DNA from: Gemmatimonadetes bacterium SCN 70-22
GTDB taxonomy: Bacteria > Gemmatimonadota > Gemmatimonadetes > Gemmatimonadales > Gemmatimonadaceae
Direction: 5' to 3'
Assembly (NCBI GenBank): GCA_001724275.1
Contig: MEDZ01000024.1
Location: 40,920-104,919 of the forward strand
DNA length: 64,000 nucleotides
The notes beneath the pieces are model-generated. The model saw only the letters and a program-made list of their open reading frames with translations. It did not search any database and was not told the DNA's origin. Positions within the stretch are counted from its first letter, which is position 1. Every line of letters starts with the position of its first letter. Below are positions 18,554 through 28,621 of the stretch, piece by piece. The position numbers and the translations under genes were made by a program.

Positions 18554-18701
18554 GCTCGCCGGGCGCCCCGCGCCGACGCGTCCGTGGGCCCGGTCGTCGA
18601 CGTCGCTGCGAGCGTCCGCTACCTTCTTCGGTTCGTGCTCCCGCGTGCGCTGCGACTCGCCGGGGGCAGCATGCGCAGATGCCCCAGCAGCCGAGACGCA
18701 C

Positions 18702-19109
18702 ATGATCGTTCGCCTTGCCCTCGCGATCCTCGCCGTATCGGGCACCGTCCCGCCCCGGGACGCCGCGCCGTCGCTCCCGCCGGCAGGCGGAGCGGTCGGT
18801 GCGTTCCATCTCCGCCTCACCAAGTCGGAGCCGGCCAAGGACCAGACGGTCGCTCCTCCCACCGCGATCCGCCTCTGGTTCTCGCTGGCACCCGAACTGG
18901 CGGTCACGACCGTGCGCCTTCACGATGCCGCGGGACAGGCGGTGCCGCTGTCGCCCGTGCGCCGGGCGGACGCGGCCGGCGCCCCGATCGAGGCCGGCAT
19001 TTCGCATGCGCTCGCCCCGGGACGCTACACCGTCGCCTGGAAGACGTCGTCCAGGGATGGGCACCCAATGAAGGGCGAGTTCTCCTTCACCGTGCGGGCG
19101 GGAGGGTAA
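18702..19109 (+). CDS. copC: CopC-domain copper-binding periplasmic protein
   Basis: 135 residues with signal peptide. The mature part starts near GAFHLRLTKSEPA, matching the CopC N-terminal His and SxPA pattern. It ends SSRDGHPMKGEFSFTV, the conserved DGHxxxGxxxF strand with a second ligand His. CopC binds Cu(II) in the periplasm and hands it to CopD. copD follows seven bases later, with its ribosome site inside the end of this gene. The pair lies between nadB and nadA. Confidence 0.85.
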   Translation: MIVRLALAILAVSGTVPPRDAAPSLPPAGGAVGAFHLRLTKSEPAKDQTVAPPTAIRLWFSLAPELAVTTVRLHDAAGQAVPLSPVRRADAAGAPIEAGISHALAPGRYTVAWKTSSRDGHPMKGEFSFTVRAGG

Positions 19110-19115
19110 GTCCTC

Positions 19116-20030
19116 GTGCTGGAGGCGCTCGTCGCCCCCGCGGCGCAGGGCATCGTCCGCGCTCTCCTGTTCGCGGGGATCATGGTCGTGGTCGGGGGGT
19201 GGTGCTTCGCGCTGCGCGTTGTGCCGGTCTTCGACCGTGACGAGCGCGGAAGCGCCCAGGTGCGCGCGCGCGCCAGCCGAATTTTGCTGCTGGCGGTGGG
19301 GGCGCTGGCGATGCTCTTCGCCTGGCGCCTCGTGCAGCAGGCGGCAGCCTTCGCCGACACGCCCTCGGCCTGGGCGACGGAGGCCCCGCGGGTCATCACC
19401 CAGACCACCTGGGGGACGGGATGGCTCCTGCAGGGCGCGGCCCTGCTCCTGGTCGCCCTGGCCGCGCCGGGGGCGCTGCGGGGCAACACCCGCGGCACCT
19501 GGACGTTAGGCGCCGGCGCGCTCGCGCTGGCGGCGACGCCGGCGCTCGCCGGGCACGCCGTCGGCGCGCCGCGCCTGGCCCCGCTCGCCGTCGCCCTCGA
19601 CGCGATGCACGTGACGGCGGCCGGTGCCTGGCTGGGGACCCTCTTCATCATCGTCGTGGCGGCGCTCCCGGTTGCCCGAGGAACCACGCCAGGGCTTGCC
19701 ACCGAGCTCCTCGCGCGCTTCTCGTCGCTGGCCCTCGCCAGTGGCGGCGTCGTCGCACTGACCGGGCTCTTCGCCTCCTGGCTGCACCTCGAGTCCTTGT
19801 CGGCGCTCTGGAGCTCGGACTACGGCCTCGCCCTGGTTCGCAAGTTGGTCGTACTGGTCGGGGTGGCGGCGCTGGGAGGGTACAACTGGCGCGTCGTCAC
19901 CCCGCGCGTGCGCGCCACCGGCGACCTCGCAGCGCTCCGTCGCTCGGCGGTGGCCGAGCTGACCCTGGCGGCGATCCTCGTCGCCCTCACCGCTGTCCTG
20001 GTCGCCACCCCCCTCCCGGCGGAGATGTAG
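19116..20030 (+). CDS. copD: CopD-family copper transport membrane protein
   Basis: 304 residues with about eight membrane helices. The CopD domain is recognised by conserved LDAMHVTAAGAWLGTL (His in a helix, about residue 165), LTGLFASWLHL and VRKLVVLVGVAALGGYN near the end. It is predicted to import copper delivered by CopC. The start is GTG at 19116 with GGAGGG about ten bases upstream, at the very end of copC. It lies 43 bases before nadA on the same strand. Confidence 0.88.
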   Translation: MLEALVAPAAQGIVRALLFAGIMVVVGGWCFALRVVPVFDRDERGSAQVRARASRILLLAVGALAMLFAWRLVQQAAAFADTPSAWATEAPRVITQTTWGTGWLLQGAALLLVALAAPGALRGNTRGTWTLGAGALALAATPALAGHAVGAPRLAPLAVALDAMHVTAAGAWLGTLFIIVVAALPVARGTTPGLATELLARFSSLALASGGVVALTGLFASWLHLESLSALWSSDYGLALVRKLVVLVGVAALGGYNWRVVTPRVRATGDLAALRRSAVAELTLAAILVALTAVLVATPLPAEM

Positions 20031-20073
20031 CCGAGGGAAACATGGCGCCGTCCACCGGAGTAGATTCCGATCC

Positions 20074-21096
20074 ATGACTGCCACCGTCACGCCTCCTGCC
20101 GCCGCGGCGACGCACGCCGAGCTCGTCGCGCAGATTCGCGCCCTCGCGAAAGCGAAGCGCGCCGTCATCCTGGCCCACAACTACCAGCGCCCCGAGGTGC
20201 AGGATGTGGCCGATTACGTGGGCGACTCGCTGGGGCTGAGCCGCGAGGCCGCCCGCACCGACGCCGACGTGATCGTCTTCTGCGGTGTGCACTTCATGGC
20301 CGAGACGGCGGCCATCCTCTCCCCGACGAAGACGGTGCTCCTCCCCGAACTCGGCGCGGGCTGCTCGCTGGCGGACACGGTCACCGCCGAGCAGCTGCTG
20401 GAGTGGAAGAGCGAGCACCCCGGGGCCGTCGTCGTGAGCTACGTGAACACCACCGCGGCGGTGAAGGCGGAGAGCGACTACTGCTGCACCTCGGGGAACG
20501 CGGTCGAGATCATCAACGCCATCCCCCCCGAGCAGGAGATCCTCTTCCTCCCCGACATGTTCCTCGGCGCGCACGTGCGGCGCGTGACTGGACGCGAGAA
20601 CATCCACGTCTGGATGGGGGAGTGTCACGTGCACGCGGGGATCACGACGCAGTCGCTCAACCGGCAGCGCGCCGAGCACCCCGGCGCCGAGGTGCTGGTG
20701 CACCCGGAGTGCGGGTGCTCCACCAACGTGCTTGAGGCCATGTCGGCCGGCGCCATCGACAAGGAGGGCGTGCAGGTCCTCTCCACCGAGGGGATGATCC
20801 GCCGCCCCGGGGTATCGGAGGCGACGTCGTTCATCGTCGCGACCGAGACGGGGATCCTGTACCGGATGCGCCGGGCCAACCCGGACAAGACGTTCTACGC
20901 CGCGAGCGATCGCGCGGAATGCATGTACATGAAGATGACGACGCTCCCCAAGGTGCTGCACGCGCTGGAGCGCATGGAGCATCGCATCACGGTCCCCGAG
21001 GATGTGGCCTCCAGGGCACGTCGCGCGCTGGAGCGGATGGTCAGCATTGGCGGAAGCCAGGCGGCGCGCCTGCCGGCTGCGGACCCGGGGGAGTAA
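20074..21096 (+). CDS. nadA: Quinolinate synthase
   Basis: 340 residues. It condenses iminoaspartate with dihydroxyacetone phosphate to quinolinate using a [4Fe-4S] cluster. The hallmarks are AHNYQRPEVQDVADYVGDS near the N-terminus, and the three cluster cysteines in DYCCTSGNA, HPECGC and AECMYMK. LPDMFLGAHV and MGECHVHAG are also family motifs. The cluster is oxygen- and copper-sensitive, notable because copCD lie directly upstream. It is followed 60 bases later by nadC. Confidence 0.96.
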   Translation: MTATVTPPAAAATHAELVAQIRALAKAKRAVILAHNYQRPEVQDVADYVGDSLGLSREAARTDADVIVFCGVHFMAETAAILSPTKTVLLPELGAGCSLADTVTAEQLLEWKSEHPGAVVVSYVNTTAAVKAESDYCCTSGNAVEIINAIPPEQEILFLPDMFLGAHVRRVTGRENIHVWMGECHVHAGITTQSLNRQRAEHPGAEVLVHPECGCSTNVLEAMSAGAIDKEGVQVLSTEGMIRRPGVSEATSFIVATETGILYRMRRANPDKTFYAASDRAECMYMKMTTLPKVLHALERMEHRITVPEDVASRARRALERMVSIGGSQAARLPAADPGE

Positions 21097-21155
21097 TCGC
21101 GGCCGCGGGCCGTGGGGGAGAGATTGCCGTGGACTTGCACCTGGGGGAGACCGAG

Positions 21156-22082
21156 ATGTCGCCGCACGAAGACCCCGTCACGCCGCCGCGTCGCCTGACG
21201 CCCCTCGAGACTCCCGCCGCCAACCCGCGGTCGCCGCTCCGCTTTCCGCTGAGCGCGGCGCAGGTGACGGAGTGGGTGCGTGGCGCCCTCAATGAAGACG
21301 GCGCCTTCAACGACGTGACCACGATCGCGACGGTCCTCAGCGACCGGCGGGCGCGGGCTCGGCTCGTGGCCCGGCAGCCTGGGGTGATCGCCGGCGTGGC
21401 GTTCGCCATCGAGGCCTTCCGCCTCCTCGATCCCAAGACCTCCATCCGCGTCGACGTCGAGGATGGGACGACCGTCTCGCGCGGCGACACGGTCCTCTAC
21501 ATGTCGGGCCACGCACGCGGACTCCTGTCGGCGGAGCGTGTGGCGCTCAACTTCCTGCAGCGCCTCTCGGGGGTGGCGAGCCATACCGCGCGCTACGTCG
21601 AGGCGGTGCGCGGGACGCGGGCCAGGATCCTCGACACGCGCAAGACGACCCCGGGGTGGCGCGCACTGGAGAAGTACGCCGTCCGGTGCGGTGGCGGGGT
21701 GAACCACCGCCTCGACCTCTCCTCGTCGGTCCTGATCAAGGACAACCATCTCGTGGCCTGCGAGGGCGACATCTCGGTGGCCATCCGGCGGGCGCGCGAG
21801 CTGGTCCCGCGGGGCGCCACGGTCGAGGTGGAGTGCGACTCCATCGAGCAGGTGCGGGCCGCGCTCGAGGCCGGGGCCGACATCATTCTCCTCGACAACA
21901 TGACGAACGAGTCGATGGCCGAGTGTGTGCGCCTGGCGAGCGGGCGCGCGATCCTCGAGGCGTCCGGCGGGGTGAACCTGGACACGGTACGCGGAATCGC
22001 CGCCACCGGCGTCGACCACATCTCCGTGGGGGCGCTCACGCATTCGGCGCCCGCCATGAACCTCGCGCTCGACTTCGAGTAG
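21156..22082 (+). CDS. nadC: Nicotinate-nucleotide pyrophosphorylase (quinolinate phosphoribosyltransferase)
   Basis: 308 residues. It converts quinolinate plus PRPP to nicotinate mononucleotide. It is identified by DTRKTTPGWRALEKYAV, CGGGVNHR and SSVLIKDNH, and the late ILEASGGV and GVDHISVGALTHS. ATG 21156 has GGGGGAG six bases upstream. A GTG at 21129 in frame also has a purine-rich lead and would add nine residues. It is the third NAD gene of the cluster. Confidence 0.95.
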   Translation: MSPHEDPVTPPRRLTPLETPAANPRSPLRFPLSAAQVTEWVRGALNEDGAFNDVTTIATVLSDRRARARLVARQPGVIAGVAFAIEAFRLLDPKTSIRVDVEDGTTVSRGDTVLYMSGHARGLLSAERVALNFLQRLSGVASHTARYVEAVRGTRARILDTRKTTPGWRALEKYAVRCGGGVNHRLDLSSSVLIKDNHLVACEGDISVAIRRARELVPRGATVEVECDSIEQVRAALEAGADIILLDNMTNESMAECVRLASGRAILEASGGVNLDTVRGIAATGVDHISVGALTHSAPAMNLALDFE

Positions 22083-22096
22083 GCAGCGGGGCCGAC

Positions 22097-22252
22097 ATGC
22101 ACGCCGACCTGCAGAAGACAGTCGGACTAGACCCCTGCCCGGTATGCGGCTCGCCGAACGTGCAGGAAATCCGCTGCAAGGTGATCTGCCTCAACTGCCG
22201 CACCATCCTGCAGAGCTGCGCCGATCTCGGCGGGATGGAGCAACAGGCGTAG
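22097..22252 (+). CDS. 51-residue zinc-ribbon protein
   Basis: A small protein beginning 14 bases after the nadC stop, on the same strand. It has two Cys pairs (CPVC at about 14-17 and CLNC at about 31-34) plus two other Cys residues, spaced as in a zinc ribbon. Function is unknown; zinc binding is inferred. It is the last gene before a strong hairpin terminator and so belongs to the nad transcript. Small zinc ribbons of this sort may bind RNA, DNA or act in metal handling. Confidence 0.75.
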   Translation: MHADLQKTVGLDPCPVCGSPNVQEIRCKVICLNCRTILQSCADLGGMEQQA

Positions 22253-22315
22253 GGGAGGGAGACGTCCGGCGGCAGCGGCCCGCCCCCCCTCCCGGGCCAT
22301 GTGATGAGACCGAAG

Positions 22316-22356
22316 GCGAAGCGCCCCGCAGGCCGTCAGGCCGCGGGGCGCTTCGC
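22316..22356. terminator. Bidirectional hairpin terminator between nad cluster and Ig-like gene
   Basis: A 14-bp perfect stem (GCGAAGCGCCCCGC and its complement). The 13-nt loop can pair further (GGCC GTCA GGCC). It lies between two convergent genes. Short T-containing tails are present on both sides but no long T-run. Confidence 0.65.
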
Positions 22357-22407
22357 TGTCGTCGTGCGCGAGTGCCGGCCCATGCCGGCACCGACCATCG
22401 ATCGGGG

Positions 22408-23859
22408 TCAGGGAACGGTGATCGTCGCGCTGGCCGGGAAGCCGTTCACCGAGGCCGTGATGATGGCGGTCCCGGCGGCGCGCGCGGTCACGGTCACCAC
22501 CTGTCCCCCGGTGGGGGGGACGGTGGCGACCGCCGTGGCGTTGCTCGCGAAACCGATGATGGGGCGGTTCACGACGAGCGAATTGCCGTTGGCGTCCCTG
22601 ATGGTGACCGTGAGCTGCACGGTGCTCCCCACCTGGACCGTCGCCTGCGACGGCGAGATGCTGACCTGGTCGACCTGCGGCACGGTGATGGTGAGCGGGG
22701 CGGTCGTCGAGACGTTGTCGATGGTCGCCGTGATCGTGGCGCTGCCGACCGTGTTCTGCGCCGTCACGATCACCCCCGCCGAGGCGGCCGCCGTCGAGAG
22801 GACGAGGTTGTTCGACGCCGTATAGGCGATGGTACGCCCGAGGAGCGAGGGGATCACGTTCCCCGCCGTGTCACGCACCACCGGGTTGAACTGCTTCTGG
22901 TCGTTGGGGATCAGCGTATCGGCCACCTGCGTGAAGGTGACCGACCCGACGGGGATCAGCGTGACGGTCACCTGCAACGTCGCCGTGCGCCCTTCGCACT
23001 CGGCGGTGATCGTGGCATTCCCGACCCCAACCGCGGAGACGAGCCCCTGTTGGGTGACGGTGGCCACCGTGGGGTTGTTGGTGAACCAGGTGACGGTGCG
23101 CCCCGCAAGCGGCAGGTTGGCGGCGTTGCGCGGCGAGGCCGTGATTTGCAGCTGGCCGCCGATGCGCAGGAGCTGGGCGACCGGCGGGTTCAGCTGGATG
23201 GAGGCGACGGCCTCGCGCGTCACCGTCACCACGGCACTGGCGAGCTTCCCTTCCACGCCGACGTAGATCGTCGTCGTCCCCTCGGCGATCGCCGTCACGA
23301 GCCCGCCCGTGCTCACCGATGCCACGCTTGGCTGCGACGAGGAGAAGTTGAGGACGCGGCCGCTGATCGCCGACCCGTCCGGGGCGAGGACGGTGGGGAC
23401 GAGCTGCCGCGTCGTGCCCACGGTGAGGGAGAAGTCGCCCGTGTTGAGCACGACCTTGTCCACCGGGTGGATGACCTTCACCGTCGCCTCGATGAACCGC
23501 CCGTCCGCGGTCGCGCGGTACAGCCCCGACCCCGCCGCCTTCGCGGTCAGCACTCCGGTCTTGCTGTCCACCGTGAAGACGTCGGGGGCCGAGGAGGTAT
23601 ACGTGATCGCGCGCCCGTCCCTGATCTCCGTGTTGTTCGCGTCGAGCATGGTCACCGCGAACGGGGCCGATGCGGTCGTACGCCCGACGAAGAACGAGTC
23701 GGCCCCCGGCGTGATGCGGAGCGAGGCGATCGGCGTCGGCGGGATGCTCTCCGTGCACGCCGCGCCCGCCACTGCGGCAACGGCGAAGGCCAGGCGAGCC
23801 AGTCGGCGTGAGGCGCGCGCGACGGCAGGCGAGGATCGGTCGGAATCGGTGGTGTGCAT
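22408..23859 (-). CDS. Ig-like (BIG_2-type) repeat lipoprotein
   Basis: 483 residues. The signal ends VAGAACTES, a lipobox. At least four bacterial Ig-like repeats of about 85 residues follow, each with a VASV or VATV strand and a G-x-A-x-I-T-A turn, as in invasin/intimin-type BIG_2 domains (for example PSVASVSTGGLVTAIAEG). These are adhesive or structural surface proteins with no catalytic site. The gene is transcribed alone toward the nad terminator. There is no partner to suggest a ligand. Confidence 0.82.
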   Translation of the reverse strand: MHTTDSDRSSPAVARASRRLARLAFAVAAVAGAACTESIPPTPIASLRITPGADSFFVGRTTASAPFAVTMLDANNTEIRDGRAITYTSSAPDVFTVDSKTGVLTAKAAGSGLYRATADGRFIEATVKVIHPVDKVVLNTGDFSLTVGTTRQLVPTVLAPDGSAISGRVLNFSSSQPSVASVSTGGLVTAIAEGTTTIYVGVEGKLASAVVTVTREAVASIQLNPPVAQLLRIGGQLQITASPRNAANLPLAGRTVTWFTNNPTVATVTQQGLVSAVGVGNATITAECEGRTATLQVTVTLIPVGSVTFTQVADTLIPNDQKQFNPVVRDTAGNVIPSLLGRTIAYTASNNLVLSTAAASAGVIVTAQNTVGSATITATIDNVSTTAPLTITVPQVDQVSISPSQATVQVGSTVQLTVTIRDANGNSLVVNRPIIGFASNATAVATVPPTGGQVVTVTARAAGTAIITASVNGFPASATITVP

Positions 23860-24076
23860 TCGCTCGGACGAGGTGATGACTCCGCGAGACAGCGGGGGGG
23901 CGAGCCGATCGGGTGCCGAACTGCGACACCCGGGAATCGACGCCCCCCGGAACCCTCGGATTATAGCCGCACCCCTCAGTGCGATGATGCCGAGGGGGGG
24001 CCGGCTGTGACCCTCACAGGGACGAGCCACGTGCGACGGCGGATACCCTGGTGGAGCAAGGGGGGTGCCAGCGTCC

Positions 24077-26143
24077 CTAGCGCTCGGCCGGTGGCGGTGC
24101 CGGCCGGCGGGCCGCCGCCAATTGGGCGACCAGCTCGTCCGGGCGGCTGGTGGGGGCCTCGCAGCGGTACTGCCGGCAGAGATACGCCATGGCGTGACCG
24201 TCGGGAGCGTCCCGCCCCCGGAGGAGGGCGAGCGAGCTCGTCGGCTGCGGTTCCCCCCCCGCCAGGATCAGCGAGGGAGCGTAGGTCGCGGCCAGGGCGT
24301 CGCGCAGCGCGGCGAACGCCGGCACGGACGGATCGCCGACGAGCACCACTTCGGTGGCGCCGTGGAGGGCCATGTCGGCCACCCCCAGGAGGTGCCCGAA
24401 CGACGACGGGTGCCGCGCGAGCGCCTCGGCCACCCCGCCGCAGATCCGGTGCGCCAGCTCGGCGCCGCGCCCCTCGCCGGTCACCACCGACAGGCGCAAG
24501 AGTAGTTCCGCGGCGAGCGAGGTCCCGCTCGGCATCGCGTTGTCGGTGATGTCGCGCGGACGCGTGATCAGCGTCTCGTGGTCGTGGGGGGTGTCGAAGA
24601 AGGTGCCGCGCACCGGATCGAGGAACCGCTCCACCGTGACATCGGCGATGGTCATGGCCTCGGCGAGCCAGCGCCCGTCGAAGGTGAGTGCGTACAGGTC
24701 CAGGAAGCCCAGGGCGACCGCGGCATGATCTTCGAGGAAGCCGATCTCCTTGACCACCCCTCGCCTCGACACCCGGAAGACGCGCCCGTCGCGTACCAGG
24801 TGCGTGCGGAGGAATTCTCCGTTCCGGATCGCGAGGTCGCGCAGCGCCGGGTCGCCGAAGACGCGTGCCCCCTCGGCCACCGCCCGCAGCATGAGCCCGT
24901 TCCACGAGGCGATGACCTTGTCGTCCAGGGAGGGCCACGGGCGTCGCGCCCGCTCGGCGTACAGGGCGCCGGAGGCCCGCGACAGGAGATCCGTCAGCTG
25001 CATCAAGGTGAGGCCATGGCGCCGCGCGACCACCGACGGGTCGGCAGCCACGCACAGGATGTTGCGCCCCTCGAAGTTCCCCCCCGGCGTGACGCCCCAG
25101 TACTCGCGGACGACCGGCGCGTCGTGGCCGACGATCGCCGAGAGCTCCTCGTCGTCCCACACGTAGAACCGGCCTTCGTGTCCCTCGCTGTCGGCGTCGA
25201 GCGACGAGTAGAAGCCTCCCTCCGGTGACGTCATCTCGCGCGCCACCCACCCCAGCGTCTGGCGGACGGCCCGTTGCACCTCCGCATCGCCCGTCACCTG
25301 CCACAGGTGCACCCCGAGGCGCGCGAAGAGGGCATTGTCGTACAGCATCTTCTCGAAGTGCGGCACCAGCCAGCGCTCGTCGACGCTGTAGCGATGGATC
25401 CCGCCTCCCACCTGGTCGTAGATCCCGCCCCGCGCCATGGCGCGAAAGGTGGTGGTGGCCATGTCGAGGGCCAGTTCGGTCCCGGTGCGCGCCCAGTGCC
25501 GCACCAGGAAGTCGAGCGCCATGGATGGGGGGAACTTGGGGGCGCCACCGAAGCCGCCGTGCCGCTGGTCGAAGGTGTGCGCCAGTGACCGGTAGGCCGC
25601 CTCGAGCACCGCCGGGTCGAGTGCCTCGCCCCCGGCCGCCAGCGAAGCCGAGGCGTCGAAGACTTCGCGCAGCTGACGGGTGGTGTTGGCGATGGCGTCG
25701 CGTCGGTCGCGATAGGCATCGCTGATGGCCATCAACAGGCGCGGGAACGACGGCATGCCGTGCCGCTCGACCGGAGGAAAGTAGGTGCCGCCGTAGAACG
25801 GCTCGCCTGCCGGCGTGAGGAAGACCGTCATCGGCCACCCCCCGTGCCCGGTCATCGCCTGCACCGCCTGCATGTAGATGGCGTCGAGGTCGGGGCGCTC
25901 CTCCCGGTCCACCTTGATGTTGACGAAGCGCTCGTTCATCAGCGCGGCGGTCGCCGGATCAGAGAACGACTCGTGCTCCATCACGTGACACCAGTGGCAG
26001 GCCGCGTAGCCGATGCTCAGGAGGATCGGCTTGTCCTCGGCCGCAGCGCGCGCCAGTGCCTCGGGGCCCCAAGGGTACCAGTCCACCGGATTGCCGGCGT
26101 GCTGCAGGAGGTAGGGGGAGGATTCGCTGGCCAGGCGGTTCAT
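24077..26143 (-). CDS. DUF255 / YyaL family protein (thioredoxin-fold + six-hairpin domain)
   Basis: 688 residues, matching the YyaL/SPATA20 family. The N-terminus [17 protein letters not shown] is diagnostic. A thioredoxin-like active site CHWC (Cys49, Cys52) is followed by HVMEHESF and [10 protein letters not shown]. The remaining 500 residues form an alpha-helical six-hairpin glycosidase-like domain. Function is poorly known; a redox role or sugar epimerisation is suggested by the folds. No signal peptide is seen, so it is cytoplasmic. The 8-bp repeat tract GACGAGAA x6 lies four bases before the start codon and so forms its 5' leader. Confidence 0.88.
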   Translation of the reverse strand: MNRLASESSPYLLQHAGNPVDWYPWGPEALARAAAEDKPILLSIGYAACHWCHVMEHESFSDPATAALMNERFVNIKVDREERPDLDAIYMQAVQAMTGHGGWPMTVFLTPAGEPFYGGTYFPPVERHGMPSFPRLLMAISDAYRDRRDAIANTTRQLREVFDASASLAAGGEALDPAVLEAAYRSLAHTFDQRHGGFGGAPKFPPSMALDFLVRHWARTGTELALDMATTTFRAMARGGIYDQVGGGIHRYSVDERWLVPHFEKMLYDNALFARLGVHLWQVTGDAEVQRAVRQTLGWVAREMTSPEGGFYSSLDADSEGHEGRFYVWDDEELSAIVGHDAPVVREYWGVTPGGNFEGRNILCVAADPSVVARRHGLTLMQLTDLLSRASGALYAERARRPWPSLDDKVIASWNGLMLRAVAEGARVFGDPALRDLAIRNGEFLRTHLVRDGRVFRVSRRGVVKEIGFLEDHAAVALGFLDLYALTFDGRWLAEAMTIADVTVERFLDPVRGTFFDTPHDHETLITRPRDITDNAMPSGTSLAAELLLRLSVVTGEGRGAELAHRICGGVAEALARHPSSFGHLLGVADMALHGATEVVLVGDPSVPAFAALRDALAATYAPSLILAGGEPQPTSSLALLRGRDAPDGHAMAYLCRQYRCEAPTSRPDELVAQLAAARRPAPPPAER

Positions 26144-26146
26144 GAG

Positions 26147-26194
26147 GACGAGAAGACGAGAAGACGAGAAGACGAGAAGACGAGAAGACGAGAA
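26147..26194. repeat. 8-bp tandem repeat, 6 perfect copies of GACGAGAA
   Basis: Six exact units occupy 48 bases immediately upstream of the DUF255 start. On the transcript the leader reads as repeated TTCTCGTC. The same unit, inverted, recurs at 40939-40972 beside rho. The unit length is not a multiple of three, so copy changes would alter spacing to the ribosome site. Confidence 0.95.
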
Positions 26195-26358
26195 GTGGGG
26201 AGCCCCTGCGGGGGGGCGGCGGCCCTCTGGTGTGAAGATGCAGGGTGGTGAGTGGAGAGGAAGGTACGGGCGGCACGGTTGAATTTCGCCCTTCGCACGA
26301 CGCACCTTCCCTTTGCCCTTCACCCTGCGCCCGTCGCCCGACTCTCGCTCCCCGGCCC

Positions 26359-27726
26359 ATGCCCGCCCTCGACTCGTACATCGCCTCCAACAGCGACCGC
26401 TTCCGTCGCGAGCTGTTCGACTTCCTCCGCATCCCGTCGGTGAGCGCGCGTTCGGAGCATGCCGGCGACGTGGCGCGGGCCGCCGAGTGGTTGCGCAGCG
26501 AGATGGCGCGCCTCGGGTTGGAGGCGAGCATTCACCCCACCGCCGGGCACCCGGTGGTCCTCGGGGAGTGGCGAAAGGCGGGGGCGGAGGCGCGCACGAT
26601 CGTGATCTATGGGCACTACGACGTGCAGCCGGCGGAGCCGCTCGACTTGTGGGAGTCGCCGCCGTTCGAACCCACCCTGCGGGACGGGAAGATCTTCGCC
26701 CGGGGGGCGGTCGACGACAAGGGACAGCTCTACTTGCACCTGAAGGCGATCGAGTCGTACCTGGCGGCGCACGGCGCGCTCCCCGTGAATGTCGTCGTCC
26801 TCGCCGAGGGCGAGGAGGAGGTCGGAAGCGAGCACCTGGCCCCGTTCGTCGAGGCGCACGCGGAGCGCCTCGCCTGCGACGGCGTGGTCATCTCGGACTC
26901 TCCGATGTTCGCCCCGGGGCTTCCGTCGGTCCTCTCGTCGCTGCGCGGCCTCGCCTACTTCCAGATCGACGTGGAGGGGGCCACCACCGACCTGCACTCG
27001 GGGAGCTACGGCGGGGCCGTGGCGAACCCGGCCATGGCGCTGGCCCGCATCCTCGCGACGTTCCACGACGCCGACGGACGGGTGGCGATCCCGGGCTTCT
27101 ACGACGTCGTGCGCGCGTGGGATCCCGCCGTGCGCGCGCAGATGCGGGCGCTCCCCTTCGACGAGGGTGCGTTCCTGCGCGAGACGGGGGCGCCGTCGTT
27201 AGGCGGGGAGGCGGGGTACACGACCCTGGAGCGCATCTGGACCCGCCCGACCTGCGAGGTGAACGGCCTCCTGAGCGGCTACACCGGCGAAGGAGCCAAG
27301 ACGGTCCTCCCGGCCAGGGCGATGGCGAAGGTCAGCTGCCGCCTCGTCCCCGACCAGGACCCCGAGACGGTGGAGCGCCTGCTCGAGGCTCACGTCGCCG
27401 CGGTCCAGCCGCCGGGAGTCACCGTCACGGTGCGCGCGTTGCACGGCGGCAAACCGTGGCGCGGCGAGCTGTCCGGGGTCCTCTTCGAGGCGGGGTGCAA
27501 GGCGCTCGAGCGCGCATTCGGGCGCGCCCCGGTCATCGTGGGTGAAGGAGGATCGATCCCGGTCGTGCACGACTTCACGCGCGTCCTCGGCGCCCCCGTC
27601 CTCCTGATGGGATTCGGCCTCCCCGGCGAGAACGCCCACGCGCCGAACGAATGGATGAGCGACGCCAACTACATCGGGGGGATCCGGGCGGCGGCCTTTC
27701 TCTACGACGAACTCGCGCGTCGCTGA
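26359..27726 (+). CDS. M20-family metallopeptidase (dipeptidase-like)
   Basis: 455 residues, full length for the M20/CNDP branch. Zinc ligands and catalytic residues are visible: YGHYDVQP (His, Asp), GAVDDKGQ (bridging Asp), [11 protein letters not shown] (general base Glu and ligand Glu), and a late [10 protein letters not shown] (His). A dimerisation lid lies between about residues 200 and 320. It is likely a cytoplasmic peptidase acting on dipeptides or acylated amino acids. It is divergent from the DUF255 gene with a 215-base gap. The start ATG 26359 follows a pyrimidine-rich stretch with no clear ribosome site. Confidence 0.92.
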   Translation: MPALDSYIASNSDRFRRELFDFLRIPSVSARSEHAGDVARAAEWLRSEMARLGLEASIHPTAGHPVVLGEWRKAGAEARTIVIYGHYDVQPAEPLDLWESPPFEPTLRDGKIFARGAVDDKGQLYLHLKAIESYLAAHGALPVNVVVLAEGEEEVGSEHLAPFVEAHAERLACDGVVISDSPMFAPGLPSVLSSLRGLAYFQIDVEGATTDLHSGSYGGAVANPAMALARILATFHDADGRVAIPGFYDVVRAWDPAVRAQMRALPFDEGAFLRETGAPSLGGEAGYTTLERIWTRPTCEVNGLLSGYTGEGAKTVLPARAMAKVSCRLVPDQDPETVERLLEAHVAAVQPPGVTVTVRALHGGKPWRGELSGVLFEAGCKALERAFGRAPVIVGEGGSIPVVHDFTRVLGAPVLLMGFGLPGENAHAPNEWMSDANYIGGIRAAAFLYDELARR

Positions 27727-27976
27727 GGACAGGCCGCGGGTCCCTGGCTCCCCCACCGAACGGGGGGGCGAGCGTGGCTCGTGGTCGCGCGACTCCGTCG
27801 TGGCCCGCGGCCCTTGGGACTCGCGGGGACGCAAGTCCGTCCTCGGCGAAGGACAGCCTGGCAGGCGCACGTCTGGTTCGGGACTCGTAATATCTTGCGG
27901 CCAAAGCACTTGGCCGACGGCCAGGTCGCGGCACCGCGCGTGCATACCCATGGGGCGTACCTCAACTGGAGCATCC

Positions 27977-28621
27977 ATGTCTCGCACTATTGTCCGTTTC
28001 CGCCGTTCGGCGTTTGCAGCTGTCGCACTCCTCGCGTGCGTCGTCCCCGTCTCGCGCCTCGCGGCGCAGAAGCCCACGGTCGCGCGTGTGACACCGTATG
28101 TCGGCTACATGACGTTCGGCGACTACGTCGATGGCCCCCTCGGGACCAGCGTCAGCAACGAAGGAGCGGTCGTGTATGGCGGCACGCTCGCCCTCGACGT
28201 CGCGCCCCAGCTCTCGCTGGTCGGGAACCTGGGATACACCGAGAGCGACCTGCGCGTGCGGATCCCCATCGTCGGCGGGGTCAGCATCGCGAACACCCGG
28301 ATCCTCCTGTACGATGCCGGGCTGCAGTACCGCTTCGGCACGCCGGGGGCGTTAGGCACGGGGGCCATCCCGTTCGTCGAGGGGGGGCTGGGCGCCATCC
28401 GGTACGAGGTCAGCAAGGGGCCGCTCACCACCAACACCACCAACTTCGCCGGGAACGTCGGCGGCGGGATCGACCTGCATGTCAGCCGGAGCCTCGCCTT
28501 CCGGGGCGCGGTCAAGGACTACATCGGCAAGTTCGACTTCAAGGAGGCGACCTCGTTCAACCTGGACAGCAAGGTCGCGCACAACGTCGCCTTCACGGCC
28601 GGGATCAGCCTCGCGTTCTAG
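27977..28621 (+). CDS. Small outer-membrane beta-barrel protein
   Basis: 214 residues with signal peptide (ends SRLAAQ). The mature part alternates in the manner of an 8-strand OmpA/OmpW-type barrel and ends in Phe (GISLAF), the usual outer-membrane C-terminal signature. No named family was recognised. GGAG lies seven bases before the ATG. A hairpin 30 bases after the stop probably terminates it, so the gene is probably monocistronic. Confidence 0.75.
   Translation: MSRTIVRFRRSAFAAVALLACVVPVSRLAAQKPTVARVTPYVGYMTFGDYVDGPLGTSVSNEGAVVYGGTLALDVAPQLSLVGNLGYTESDLRVRIPIVGGVSIANTRILLYDAGLQYRFGTPGALGTGAIPFVEGGLGAIRYEVSKGPLTTNTTNFAGNVGGGIDLHVSRSLAFRGAVKDYIGKFDFKEATSFNLDSKVAHNVAFTAGISLAF

Noticed and set aside
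15872..18907. Very long open frame (over 1000 codons) antisense to nadB
   Set aside because: Only the first third from the left (YCF48-like, to 16927) is a real protein; the rest is Arg/Ala/Gly-rich shadow of nadB caused by high GC.
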